Notes: generated by a model not told the origin, from the letters alone. A DNA stretch of 64,000 nucleotides from Pseudoflavonifractor sp. AF19-9AC (GCF_003478995.1 NZ_QUGI01000003.1:248001-312000), one strand, 5' to 3'. Positions 52,299 to 60,555 are shown, counted from the stretch's first letter. Translations and numbers: made by a program.

Positions 52299-52830
52299 AG
52301 ATAAATTGTATTTCGCCTACGGCAGCAACATTAACCTGGATCAGATGGCCTACCGCTGTCCCGCGGCCCAGGTGGTGGGGCCTGTCGTGCTGGAGGGATA
52401 TGAACTGCTGTTTCGCGGCAACGCAAGCGGAAATGGCGTTGCCACCATCAAGCCCAAGGAAGGGCAGCAGGTACATGGCCTGCTTTGGCGGATCACACCG
52501 GGCTGTGAGCGGTCTCTTGATCTCTATGAGGGATATCCCCACCTATACGAAAAAGAGTCTGTTGCTGTGCGGGATCATGCGGGGCGGCAGCTGACTGTCA
52601 TGGCCTACGTGATGACGGATGGGGATCGGTGGCGCTCTCCTGCTCTGCCCTCGGAATATTATTACCAGGGCATTCGGGAGGGCTACCGGCAGAACGGACT
52701 GCCACTGTCCAAATTAAAACAGGCGTGGCAGCATTGTGCCAAAGAACTGGATCTGGAGACAGTCAAACGCAATCGCGGCTATATAGAACAGACCAAATCC
52801 CCCAAAAAGCAGCACGGAAAAGAGAGATAA
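52291..52830 (+). CDS. Gamma-glutamylcyclotransferase-like protein
   Basis: The 179-residue protein (from the ATA at 52291) shows the family start LYFAYGSNINLDQMAYRCP, the loop with the catalytic Glu in DLYEGYPHLYEK and ends in a basic tail. The family cleaves gamma-glutamyl amides or forms 5-oxoproline. The upstream gene and this one overlap. ATA at 52291 lies 9 bases after GGAGG and gives MAEDKLYFAYGSN; the TTG at 52306 is the first standard alternative. It forms a cassette with the amidoligase. Confidence 0.85.
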   Translation: MAEDKLYFAYGSNINLDQMAYRCPAAQVVGPVVLEGYELLFRGNASGNGVATIKPKEGQQVHGLLWRITPGCERSLDLYEGYPHLYEKESVAVRDHAGRQLTVMAYVMTDGDRWRSPALPSEYYYQGIREGYRQNGLPLSKLKQAWQHCAKELDLETVKRNRGYIEQTKSPKKQHGKER

Positions 52831-52831
52831 G

Positions 52832-53323
52832 ATGCCGGATAAAAAGTTTTCTATCTATGATGCATCAAACGGGGACCTCAATCCACTGTTTACAACAAAA
52901 TTGCAGGAGACAGCCTGCGTAGGTTGCCTGCGAGGCGTGTTCACAGGGCGAGAGATTGGTGACGGTGTCACGGTGACCTGGATGCGGCAAAACCGTGATC
53001 TGGAGTCTCCAGGTTTTCTTGCAGAGTTAAATGAACTGCTGGATGAACTGCGAAACAATGGTACTTTGAACAGTTTTCCCGCCATGGAAACGTATTGCAA
53101 AGCGCATCCAGAGGCACGAATGTCTGATCGGCAGACCTTCTACGCATTCCGCATGGACAGCAGCCAATATCGATACCACCTTCGGCTTTTCCCGCAAGTG
53201 CAGAAATTCTACATCTTCTGTTATCGAACGGACCGGATGCGGGCAGACCGCCCCAGACCGGATTTCAATGCGCTATATGGCAGCAAAATGAAAAAAAGGA
53301 ATCGGGGGAATGATCGCACATGA
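52832..53323 (+). CDS. Conserved ICE protein of unknown function
   Basis: This 163-residue soluble protein has a segment TACVGCLRGVFTGREIGDGV and a second half FRMDSSQYRYHLRLFPQVQKFYIFCYR. I cannot assign a family. It starts 1 base after the GGCT-like gene and overlaps the DUF3846 gene by 4 bases. Confidence 0.65.
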   Translation: MPDKKFSIYDASNGDLNPLFTTKLQETACVGCLRGVFTGREIGDGVTVTWMRQNRDLESPGFLAELNELLDELRNNGTLNSFPAMETYCKAHPEARMSDRQTFYAFRMDSSQYRYHLRLFPQVQKFYIFCYRTDRMRADRPRPDFNALYGSKMKKRNRGNDRT

Positions 53324-53721
53324 AAGTATTAGTGGTAGAACCGCAAAAGCCCTGCCGTGTGCAGGAGATTGAAAGCCTCCCGGATATGCAGCAGCTCGTA
53401 GGAGGAGATATTGAAGCTGTGTATCCGTTCCAAGAGCCGGTTGCCCTGGTGTGCAATTCTGAGGGAAAGCTCCTTGGTCTGCCGATGAATCGTCCGCTGT
53501 TGGATAAGGACTATCTGCCCTATGACATCATCCGCGGCACCTTCTTCGTCGCTGGACTTGGCCAGGAGGAGTTTATTTCCCTGACGGATGAGCAGATTCA
53601 GCGATACAAGTCCCTGTACGACAACATGCAGATCCTTCCTGTGCGAACGGCAGCCGGAGAACAGGGACGGATCGTTGGCGACCAACACATAAAAAAGGGC
53701 TCTGTCACAACAAATGGTTGA
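53320..53721 (+). CDS. DUF3846 protein with C-terminus changed by transposon insertion
   Basis: This 133-residue protein fits DUF3846: KVLVVEPQKPCRVQEIESLPDMQQLVGGDIEAVYPF ... GLPMNRPL ... IRGTFFVAG. The lincosamide-resistance unit inserted in its last codons. The final seven residues GSVTTNG come from the unit; without it the frame would read HIKKKGKIDHER and stop near the metK start. The protein is probably still functional. Confidence 0.85.
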   Translation: MKVLVVEPQKPCRVQEIESLPDMQQLVGGDIEAVYPFQEPVALVCNSEGKLLGLPMNRPLLDKDYLPYDIIRGTFFVAGLGQEEFISLTDEQIQRYKSLYDNMQILPVRTAAGEQGRIVGDQHIKKGSVTTNG

Positions 53722-53746
53722 TTTTTGACGAGAAATAGCGTATAAT
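53718..53746 (+). promoter_or_regulatory. Promoter of the transposase
   Basis: TTGATT (53718-53723, inside the terminal repeat) and TATAAT (53741-53746) have a 17-base spacer. Confidence 0.65.
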
Positions 53747-53785
53747 AATAGTAAGAAACAGTACCACCGAAGGAGGTAATTGGAT

Positions 53786-54823
53786 ATGCCTACTATCAAA
53801 GACGCATTAGATATTATCGGTAAGTTGACTGTCGCAGAGCAGGAAAGCCTTAAAACAATGCTTTTAAGTCCTGCCTTTGTAAAGTCTTTGAATATTGAAG
53901 ATTTCGTAGCAAAGGAACGCTTTGCAAATGGTCGTGTATGCCCTCTTTGTGGCTGTATCCATGTGGTTCGCAATGGTCATCGTAAAGATGGCACACAGCG
54001 ATATGTATGTAAGGATTGTGGCAAGTCCTTCGTGATTGCTACGAACTCCATTGTGTCTGGTACAAGAAAAGACTTGTCCGTGTGGGAGCAGTACATTGAT
54101 TGTATGATGAATGGCTTATCCATTCGTAAGACTGCTGTTGCTTGTGGGATTCACAGAAACACCGCATTCCTTTGGAGACACAAGATTTTGGATGCACTTC
54201 AGAATATGGCAGACGATGTTACCCTTGACGGCATTATTGAGGCTGACGAAACTTTTTTCGCCATCTCGTACAAGGGCAATCATAGCAAGAGTAAGACATT
54301 TGCTATGCCACGCAAGGCTCATAAGCGTGGTCATTCTACACATATCAGAGGCTTGTCCCAAGAAAAGGTATGTGTTCCTTGTGCGGTTAATAGGAATGGC
54401 TTGTCTATCTCCAAGATTACGAATACTGGTAGAGTTTCTACAAGAGATTTACATCATATTTATGATGGTAGGATTAAGACCAATTCCACTCTTGTTACGG
54501 ACAAGATGAACTCCTATGTGAGATTTACAAATGCCAATGGCATTGACCTTGTGCAGTTAAAGACTGGCAAAGCCAAGAAAGGCATTTATAATATCCAACA
54601 TATCAATAGCTACCATAGCCAGCTAAAGAGGTTTATGCGTGGCTTTAACGGTGTTTCTACCAAGTATCTGAACAACTATCTTGTGTGGAATAACCTTGTA
54701 AATTACGCCAAAGAAAGCGACATGGAGAAAAGGAACATCTTCTTAACTTTTGTTTTGGCAACATTGAAAACTGCTAAATGCAGAGATTTATCAAACAGAC
54801 CAGCAGTTCCTCTGGTCGCCTAA
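53786..54823 (+). CDS. IS1595 family transposase (ISSag10-like)
   Basis: This 345-residue protein has an N-terminal zinc ribbon (CPLCGCIHVVRNGHRKDGTQRYVCKDC), a helix-turn-helix (LSIRKTAVACGIHRNTAFLWRHKIL) and the IS1595 DDE/DDN domain with DGIIEADETFF, VTDKMNSY and an HSQLKRFMRGFNGVS segment containing the final catalytic residue region. AAGGAGG precedes the ATG at 53786. It looks intact and should still move the unit. Confidence 0.95.
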   Translation: MPTIKDALDIIGKLTVAEQESLKTMLLSPAFVKSLNIEDFVAKERFANGRVCPLCGCIHVVRNGHRKDGTQRYVCKDCGKSFVIATNSIVSGTRKDLSVWEQYIDCMMNGLSIRKTAVACGIHRNTAFLWRHKILDALQNMADDVTLDGIIEADETFFAISYKGNHSKSKTFAMPRKAHKRGHSTHIRGLSQEKVCVPCAVNRNGLSISKITNTGRVSTRDLHHIYDGRIKTNSTLVTDKMNSYVRFTNANGIDLVQLKTGKAKKGIYNIQHINSYHSQLKRFMRGFNGVSTKYLNNYLVWNNLVNYAKESDMEKRNIFLTFVLATLKTAKCRDLSNRPAVPLVA

Positions 54824-54846
54824 TTAGAATTTGTGGAGATGATAAG

Positions 54847-55341
54847 ATGGTCAATATAACAGATGTAAAACAGATTCTTCAATTTGCAATAGATGCGGAG
54901 ATTAAAGTCTTTCTTGATGGTGGCTGGGGTGTAGATGCTCTTCTTGGATATCAGTCAAGAGCCCATAATGATATTGACATTTTTGTAGAAAAGAACGATT
55001 ATCAGAACTTTATAGAAATAATGAAAGCTAATGGCTTTTATGAGATTAAGATGGAATATACAACATTGAACCATACTGTATGGGAAGATTTGAAAAACAG
55101 AATTATTGATTTGCATTGTTTTGAATATACGGACGAAGGTGAAATTCTTTATGATGGGGATTGTTTTCCGGTAGAAACTTTTTCGGGTAAAGGAAGAATT
55201 GAGGAAATAGAGGTTTCCTGTATTGAACCATATAGTCAAGTAATGTTCCATCTGGGATACGAGTTTGATGAAAATGATGCACATGATGTGAAGTTATTGT
55301 GTGAGACACTTCATATCGAAATTCCAAATGAGTATAGATAA
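54847..55341 (+). CDS. lnu(C): Lincosamide nucleotidyltransferase Lnu(C)
   Basis: This 164-residue protein matches Lnu(C): FLDGGWGVDALLGYQSRAHNDIDIF carries the nucleotidyltransferase motif with its metal-binding aspartates, followed by DLKNRIIDLHCFEYT and FHLGYEFDENDAHDVKLLCETLHI. It transfers AMP to lincomycin-type drugs and inactivates them. The start is the ATG at 54847; an upstream ATG at 54778 is inside the transposase gene. The gene follows the transposase by 23 bases and may be transcribed with it. Confidence 0.95.
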   Translation: MVNITDVKQILQFAIDAEIKVFLDGGWGVDALLGYQSRAHNDIDIFVEKNDYQNFIEIMKANGFYEIKMEYTTLNHTVWEDLKNRIIDLHCFEYTDEGEILYDGDCFPVETFSGKGRIEEIEVSCIEPYSQVMFHLGYEFDENDAHDVKLLCETLHIEIPNEYR

Positions 55342-55446
55342 CTGCAAATAACAGTTTGTAGGGGAGTTCTGATACTCCCCTATAAAAATGGCTATTTATC
55401 AACTGTTTGTTGTGACATAGCCTAAAAAAGAAAGGGAAAATCGACC

Positions 55447-56598
55447 ATGAGAGATAAATACATTTTGACCGCAGAGTCTGTTACCGAGGGCCACCCTGAC
55501 AAACTCTGCGACACCATCGCGGATTCTGTTCTGGATGCCTGTCTCAAGGGTGACTCCTCCGCCCATGTGGCCTGCGAAGTACTGGCCACAGCTGGCAAAG
55601 TGCTGGTGGCCGGAGAAATCTCGGCAAAGGTCATGCCGGATATCCCCTCCATTGTCTGCCGGACCATCCGGGAAGCTGGGTACACTGGGCTGGACTATGA
55701 GATCGAGGTCATCACCCACGATCAGAGCGACGATATTGCTCACGCTGTGCGGGAAGGAGTCCAGACTGGGGCTGGCGACCAGGGGATCATGTATGGATTT
55801 GCCTGTGATGAGACAGAATCCTATCTTCCTCTGCCGGTCATCCTGGCCCACCGGCTCACCCGGCTGCTGACCAACGCCAGAAAAACCGGGATGATCCAGG
55901 GCCTGCGTCCGGACGGCAAGGCGCAGGTGTCTGTGGAGTACAACTTCGATATCCCCGTGCGTCTTGCATCGGTGGTTCTGTCCTGCCAGCATGACCCGGA
56001 GAAAGACCTGGACCAACTGCGGGAGGAACTCATGGACCATGTGATCCATCCCGCACTGCGGGAGTTGCCGCTCGATGGGGAAACGGAGATCCTGATCAAT
56101 CCATCGGGGCGGTTTGTCTATGGCGGATTTGAGGCGGATACCGGCCTTACGGGCCGCAAGCTGATGGTGGATACCTATGGCGGACTGGCCCCTCACGGCG
56201 GCGGCGCACTGTCTGGTAAAGACTCCACCAAGGTGGACCGCAGCGGAGCCTACATGGCCCGCTATATAGCAAAAAACATTGTATCTGCCGGTCTGGCGGA
56301 TCGCTGTACCGTCACTCTGGCCTATGCCATCGGAAAGGCAGCGCCTGTGGCGGTCAACGTGGATACCGAAGGAACCAGCGAATACCGGGACGATGTGCTG
56401 GAACAGGCCGTCCGGGCCGTCTTTGACCTGACCCCCGCCGGGATGCGCCGCACCTTGGGGCTGGACAGGCCCATCTTCGCTCAGTTCTGCAACTATGGCC
56501 ACTTTACCCATCCGGACGCTCCCTGGGAGCAGACGGACAAAGCGGAGGTACTGTGTAACGCCTGTCGCATCAAGGAAGCAGGTGTGTCGGACCGTTGA
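55447..56598 (+). CDS. metK: S-adenosylmethionine synthetase, element-borne
   Basis: This 383-residue enzyme makes SAM from methionine and ATP. Seen are TAESVTEGHPDKLCDTIADS, GAGDQGIMYGFA, the flexible-loop lysine region SVEYNFD and NPSGRFVYGGFEADTGLTGRKLMVDTYGG with GGGALSGKDSTKVDRSGAYMAR. It is slightly short at the C-terminus. Its position in the ICE implies a supply of SAM for the DNA methylase or other enzymes of the element. The lnu(C) unit inserted just upstream, so its original coupling to the DUF3846 gene is broken. Confidence 0.93.
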   Translation: MRDKYILTAESVTEGHPDKLCDTIADSVLDACLKGDSSAHVACEVLATAGKVLVAGEISAKVMPDIPSIVCRTIREAGYTGLDYEIEVITHDQSDDIAHAVREGVQTGAGDQGIMYGFACDETESYLPLPVILAHRLTRLLTNARKTGMIQGLRPDGKAQVSVEYNFDIPVRLASVVLSCQHDPEKDLDQLREELMDHVIHPALRELPLDGETEILINPSGRFVYGGFEADTGLTGRKLMVDTYGGLAPHGGGALSGKDSTKVDRSGAYMARYIAKNIVSAGLADRCTVTLAYAIGKAAPVAVNVDTEGTSEYRDDVLEQAVRAVFDLTPAGMRRTLGLDRPIFAQFCNYGHFTHPDAPWEQTDKAEVLCNACRIKEAGVSDR

Positions 56599-57338
56599 AA
56601 CATGTTGCCTCCTGTTCCTTTGGCAAGGACAGTCTTGCCACCATATTACTGGCTCTGGAACATGGGGAGCCTCTGGATGAGGCAGTATACTGTGAGGTCA
56701 TGTTCGACAAGGAGATCTCCGGCGAGGTGCCGGAACACCGAGATTTTATTTACACCACCGCCATTCCGGCTTTAGAACGCAGGGGTGTGAAGGTAACTGT
56801 CCTGCGCAGTGAGAAAACGTATGTGGATCTCTTCACAGGCAAAATCACCCGCGGTCCTAAGAAGGGCCTTCTGCGTTCTTTTCCCATCTGCGGACGGTGT
56901 GCTGTTCAGAGAGATTGCAAGCTGAAACCGATCCTGCGATACCAAAAATCGCTGCCGCCCGACACAGTTCAGTATATTGGGATCGCCAAGGACGAGCAGG
57001 AACGGCTGCTTCGATTGGCCGGAAACCGGGTCTCCTTACTGGACAAGTACAACTGTACAGAGGAAGATGCAAAGCAGCTCTGCCAGCGGGCAGGGCTGCT
57101 TTCGCCTGTCTACACATTTACAACCCGCGGGGGCTGCTGGTTCTGCCCTAACGCCAAAAGAAAAGAACTGCGCCATCTCTATGACTACCACCCAAACCTG
57201 TGGGAACGGATGTTGGAGCTGCAGGCCTTGCCCAACAAGGTAAGCGAGAAATTCAATCGCAGCGAGACCTTCTCCGACATCGACGCGGAGTTCCGTCTGG
57301 AAGATGCGCAGGAGAGTCTGTTCCAAAATGCTGCATAA
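56595..57338 (+). CDS. PAPS-reductase/ATP pyrophosphatase-like protein
   Basis: This 247-residue protein has the PP-loop motif SCSFGKDSLATILL near the start and conserved Cys pairs (CGRCAVQRDC, GGCWFCPNA), like phosphoadenosine-phosphosulfate-reductase-related proteins of phages and ICEs. It probably uses ATP to activate a substrate; the reaction is unknown. The TTG at 56595 overlaps the metK stop (TTGA), giving MKHVASCSFGKDS, with no standard ATG nearby. The four cysteines may bind iron-sulfur or zinc. Confidence 0.82.
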   Translation: MKHVASCSFGKDSLATILLALEHGEPLDEAVYCEVMFDKEISGEVPEHRDFIYTTAIPALERRGVKVTVLRSEKTYVDLFTGKITRGPKKGLLRSFPICGRCAVQRDCKLKPILRYQKSLPPDTVQYIGIAKDEQERLLRLAGNRVSLLDKYNCTEEDAKQLCQRAGLLSPVYTFTTRGGCWFCPNAKRKELRHLYDYHPNLWERMLELQALPNKVSEKFNRSETFSDIDAEFRLEDAQESLFQNAA

Positions 57339-57346
57339 AAAAGGAG

Positions 57347-57982
57347 ATGAGAACAACGAGCAATCAGAAATATGAAATCACGGAGATCTCACACGAAAGG
57401 TATCCCTTCCTTCATCGTATTCGGGCCTTAAGGGATATTGGGAAAAAGGTAAAGGCTGGGGAGCTGGGCGGCTTTGTTGAGAGCGAGAGCAACCTTTCAT
57501 TTGAAACGGGAGATGATGCCTGGATCTTTGGCGACGCGATTGCGTGTAATGACGCCTATGTGGATAAGGGCTCGGCCCTATATGGAGAATCCATTGTTTG
57601 CGGAAATGCCTATATTTCCCAAGGTTCTGCTCTGAGTGGCCATGCCCGCGCGGAGGATGATGCCTATATTCGAGGTAGCAATCTATGCGGCCACGCCAGA
57701 GTGTCCGACTGCGGGATGGTTTTGGACTCACCGGACACAGGACGTGCGCCTATTCTATCCGGCACCTGCGCTGTATATGGCAGGGTGTGTGGCGATGTGC
57801 ATTTAACCGACACTGCCCTGGTCATCAGTGGTGAGGAGATTTGTAACGATTCTCTTGACACCTTGGTCATGGATGGAAAAAGCCGTTCTGTGATCCGGGA
57901 TTCGTCCCGAGACGAACTAGCTCCTCAACAACCGCCCCCTCCCACGCCCCAAAAACAGAAAGGGCGTGAAATGAGCCGATGA
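57347..57982 (+). CDS. Left-handed beta-helix (hexapeptide-like repeat) protein
   Basis: This 211-residue protein contains a run of hexapeptide-like turns (GDDAWIFGDAIACNDAYVDKG, SALYGESIVCGNAYISQGSALSGHARAEDDAYIRG), the pattern of YdcK-type and acyltransferase-like beta-helices. A proline-rich tail (PQQPPPPTPQKQKG) ends it. I cannot assign a substrate. ATG at 57347 sits directly on the ribosome site; ACG at 57356 is 9 bases after GGAG and may be the used start. It overlaps the next gene by 4 bases. Confidence 0.75.
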   Translation: MRTTSNQKYEITEISHERYPFLHRIRALRDIGKKVKAGELGGFVESESNLSFETGDDAWIFGDAIACNDAYVDKGSALYGESIVCGNAYISQGSALSGHARAEDDAYIRGSNLCGHARVSDCGMVLDSPDTGRAPILSGTCAVYGRVCGDVHLTDTALVISGEEICNDSLDTLVMDGKSRSVIRDSSRDELAPQQPPPPTPQKQKGREMSR

Positions 57983-58446
57983 ACACGCTTTTTGAACAGG
58001 AACTACGGGATCTGTTTGGAGATGGGACAATCGTCCATAAGCCTATTTTTATCGGGCGTACCTGCTTTGGCACGCTGGGCGGAGATTTACGAGTAAGAAT
58101 CGAATTCGATGACCCCGCCGTCCTGCGCAATTATGATTCGCTTTCTGTGAAGGTGATCAACCGTTTGAGCGGATTGGTCGACCACATCGATCTTCCCATT
58201 GTCGATCTCATTGGGCGCAAAATGATACCTGACAATCCTAATTTTCCGGATGGAGTCGCTCCTCATATTTGGATCTACAATGGAACAGTTGAGTGGTATG
58301 GGTATAAACCAAATGCTGCAGACCGAGCCGCCATCCGAAGCACCGTGGCACAATACTTGAATATGTTTCGTGAGCCATCCCTGGAGCCGGTCAAAATCCA
58401 TCCATCGTCGCCCAAGAGAAAACAGCGGGACAGTATTTCCAGATAA
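57979..58446 (+). CDS. Conserved ICE protein, paralogue of the next gene's N-terminus
   Basis: This 155-residue protein starts LFEQELRDLFGDGTIVHKPIFIGRTCFG and shares its plan with the N-terminal half of the next protein (FEQELRKLFADGSVIHDPVFVGRACLG). Also shared are PDNPNFPDGVAPHIWIYN versus PNNPYLRDGVDPHIWVDG. No known family. The pair arose by duplication, and one copy gained a C-terminal domain. Confidence 0.7.
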   Translation: MNTLFEQELRDLFGDGTIVHKPIFIGRTCFGTLGGDLRVRIEFDDPAVLRNYDSLSVKVINRLSGLVDHIDLPIVDLIGRKMIPDNPNFPDGVAPHIWIYNGTVEWYGYKPNAADRAAIRSTVAQYLNMFREPSLEPVKIHPSSPKRKQRDSISR

Positions 58447-58482
58447 GTCTCTGCACATCAAAACCACGAGAGGAGTGACTAA

Positions 58483-59262
58483 GTGAGCAACTTTTTTGAG
58501 CAGGAACTCCGCAAACTGTTTGCGGATGGGTCTGTGATCCATGATCCGGTCTTTGTAGGCCGTGCCTGCCTGGGTGGCTTGGACAGAAACCGTCAGGTGA
58601 GGGCTGAATTTGTTACACTGGGTCATGCGGATCACTATGCGGCTCTCCGCCTGACGCTGCTGGACAACGACCAGGGTGTGTTGGACAAGCTGACTCTTCG
58701 GTTCAAGGATGTATGGGGGAAACAGAAGATCCCCAACAACCCCTACCTGCGGGATGGCGTTGACCCGCATATTTGGGTAGATGGTAACCGGATCGATTGG
58801 TATGCCTATCATCCTACCCAGGAGGACTACCGGCAGCTCCGGCAAATGGCCAGCGACTATGTGGAGACCTTTCGCATTCAAGTCCCGGCAAAAGACCACG
58901 GCCCCAAATTGGTGTACATCTGCGCCCCCCTCCGAGGTGAGGTGGAGAAAAACATTGAGTTTGCCAGACAGAAAGCCCAGGAAGTCTTTCAGGCGGGCGA
59001 CATCCCGGTCTGCCCCCATCTCATGTTCCCGCCCATCGCAGATCCGGGCGATCCGGCGCAGGACCTGGCCGCACGGGAGATGGGTCTGCGGCTGGTAGAA
59101 AAGTGCCAGCAAGTCAATGTCTATGGGCCGGTCACGGAAGGGATGTGGGCGGAGATCCATCGTGCCAATAAACTGGACATCCCCGTTGTGACAGATTCCA
59201 AACCGAAGGGACGCACTTCGCCCAGAAGAAAGAAAAGTGCCAAGCGCGAGGAGGTCAAATGA
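58483..59262 (+). CDS. ICE domain fused to a DUF4406/deoxyribosyltransferase-like domain
   Basis: Residues 1-135 of this 259-residue protein resemble the preceding gene. Residues about 145-240 (KLVYICAPLRGEVEKNIEFARQKAQEVFQAGDIPVCPHLMFPP ... VNVYGPVTEGMWAEIHRANKLDIPVV) look like a nucleoside 2-deoxyribosyltransferase-like fold. It may process or sense a nucleotide. The GTG at 58483 behind AGAGGAGTGA is the start. It overlaps the next gene by 4 bases. Confidence 0.75.
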   Translation: MSNFFEQELRKLFADGSVIHDPVFVGRACLGGLDRNRQVRAEFVTLGHADHYAALRLTLLDNDQGVLDKLTLRFKDVWGKQKIPNNPYLRDGVDPHIWVDGNRIDWYAYHPTQEDYRQLRQMASDYVETFRIQVPAKDHGPKLVYICAPLRGEVEKNIEFARQKAQEVFQAGDIPVCPHLMFPPIADPGDPAQDLAAREMGLRLVEKCQQVNVYGPVTEGMWAEIHRANKLDIPVVTDSKPKGRTSPRRKKSAKREEVK

Positions 59263-59843
59263 TCCAAGAAAAGACCACGGAGGACCTGCGGCACATGACC
59301 AACGAGGAGGGGCTGATCCTCCAGGGCTGCGGCGGCGACCTTCAGGAATGGGTGGACGGCATCAATGATCTGCTCACCCAGGAAGGAATCCTGCTGAATG
59401 GGACCAAATTTGAACATGCAGCCACATTTCAGCACGATGGTCTCACAAACCTGATGTTCTCTTTTGAGGGGGTGCAGCTGAATGTGGGAAAGCTTGCGCT
59501 GTGGCGGATTCAGACGCACAGTCAATTTGGCGGCACTTGGCTCAGTGATTATGTACCCAACCGGCTGGGCGGGTTTATCCAGGAGCAGAAGCTCGTAAAG
59601 CCCAAAATGGAGCTGTTGGGCCGAGATGGCAATATCTTCTCTATTATGGGTACTGCCTCCCAACTGCTCCAAATGGCAGGCATGCATGATCAGAACAAGG
59701 AGATGATTGATCGCGTCACCTCCTGCCGTGACTATGATCAGGCGCTGCATATCATCAGCGAGTATGTGGAGACGGAGCTCTCCGCTAAACAACCCCCAAA
59801 AAAATCCAACAAAAAGAAAGGTAGGGATTCTCATGAACGATAA
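59259..59843 (+). CDS. Conserved ICE protein of unknown function
   Basis: This 194-residue soluble protein contains LQEWVDGINDLLTQEGILLNGTKFEHAATFQHDGLTNLMFSF and a lysine-rich end (PPKKSNKKKGRDSHER). I recognise no family. The methylase gene begins within its last codons (11-base overlap), so the two are likely translated together. Confidence 0.65.
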   Translation: MIQEKTTEDLRHMTNEEGLILQGCGGDLQEWVDGINDLLTQEGILLNGTKFEHAATFQHDGLTNLMFSFEGVQLNVGKLALWRIQTHSQFGGTWLSDYVPNRLGGFIQEQKLVKPKMELLGRDGNIFSIMGTASQLLQMAGMHDQNKEMIDRVTSCRDYDQALHIISEYVETELSAKQPPKKSNKKKGRDSHER

Positions 59844-60555
59844 ATGGGAGATCATCCACGGCGACGCGCTGAAGGTTCTGCGCGAGTTCGCCCCTAACAC
59901 CTTCGATGCGGTTATCACCGATCCCCCCTATGCCTCTGGGGGCCGAACCCAGGCTGAGAAAAACAAGTCTACCGACAAGAAATATTCCAGCATGGGAGAA
60001 AGCGCGCCCCCTCCCTTTGACGGCGACTCCAAGGATCAGCGATCCTGGACCCGTTGGGCCGCTGAATGGCTCTATGACGCCCGCAAGGTCTGTAAACCCG
60101 GTGCCCCTGTGTGCATGTTCATCGATTGGCGTCAACTCCCCGCAGCCACCGATGCGCTCCAGTGGGCGGGGTGGATCTGGCGCGGCACAGCTGTCTGGGA
60201 CAAAGGTAACAGCCGTCCCCAGAAGGGCCGTTTCCGCCAGCAGGCCGAGTACATTGTCTGGGGGTCCAACGGAGATATGCCTATCAGCAGACCCGTCCCC
60301 TGTCTGCCCGGCGTATTCAAGTATGGCAATCCCCAGAACCGCATCCATCTGACGGAGAAGCCTCTGCAGCTCATGAGGGATGTGGTAAAGATCACGGAGC
60401 CGGGAGGGCGTATCCTGGACCCCTTTGCCGGTTCCGGCAGCACAGTGCTGGCCGCCGTGCTGGAGGGCTACTCCGCCACTGGCATCGAGGTCACCGACGC
60501 CTACGCTGCCCTGTCCAAGGAACGGATCGCGCGGGAGCTGGCCCAGAGTGCGTGA
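59833..60555 (+). CDS. Site-specific DNA methyltransferase (N4/N6 type)
   Basis: This 240-residue protein has the catalytic motif DPPY (TDPPYASGG) near the start and the SAM-binding FAGSGS (DPFAGSGSTVLAA) near the end, in the order of beta-class amino-methyltransferases. It should methylate adenine or cytosine N4 on DNA, helping the element avoid restriction or mark its origin. No restriction enzyme gene is next to it. metK on the same element can supply SAM. Confidence 0.9.
   Translation: MNDKWEIIHGDALKVLREFAPNTFDAVITDPPYASGGRTQAEKNKSTDKKYSSMGESAPPPFDGDSKDQRSWTRWAAEWLYDARKVCKPGAPVCMFIDWRQLPAATDALQWAGWIWRGTAVWDKGNSRPQKGRFRQQAEYIVWGSNGDMPISRPVPCLPGVFKYGNPQNRIHLTEKPLQLMRDVVKITEPGGRILDPFAGSGSTVLAAVLEGYSATGIEVTDAYAALSKERIARELAQSA

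Larger units (their letters stand above)
53698..55422 (+). mobile_element. Transposon with IS1595-type transposase and lnu(C) (MTnSag1-like)
   Basis: The 1725-bp unit starts GGCTCTGTCACAACAAAT and ends, read inward on the other strand, GGCTATGTCACAACAAAC, a 26-28 bp imperfect inverted repeat. Perfect 8-bp target duplications TAAAAAAG lie at 53690-53697 and 55423-55430, as expected for IS1595 elements. It carries a transposase and lnu(C), the layout of MTnSag1 from Streptococcus agalactiae. It is much more AT-rich than the ICE around it, so it arrived recently from another host. Confidence 0.93.

Noticed and set aside
51079..54823. A restriction or anti-phage defence island
   Set aside because: Apart from an orphan methylase and a methylase scar, I see no nuclease, toxin or known defence core; the genes fit ICE maintenance and cargo better.
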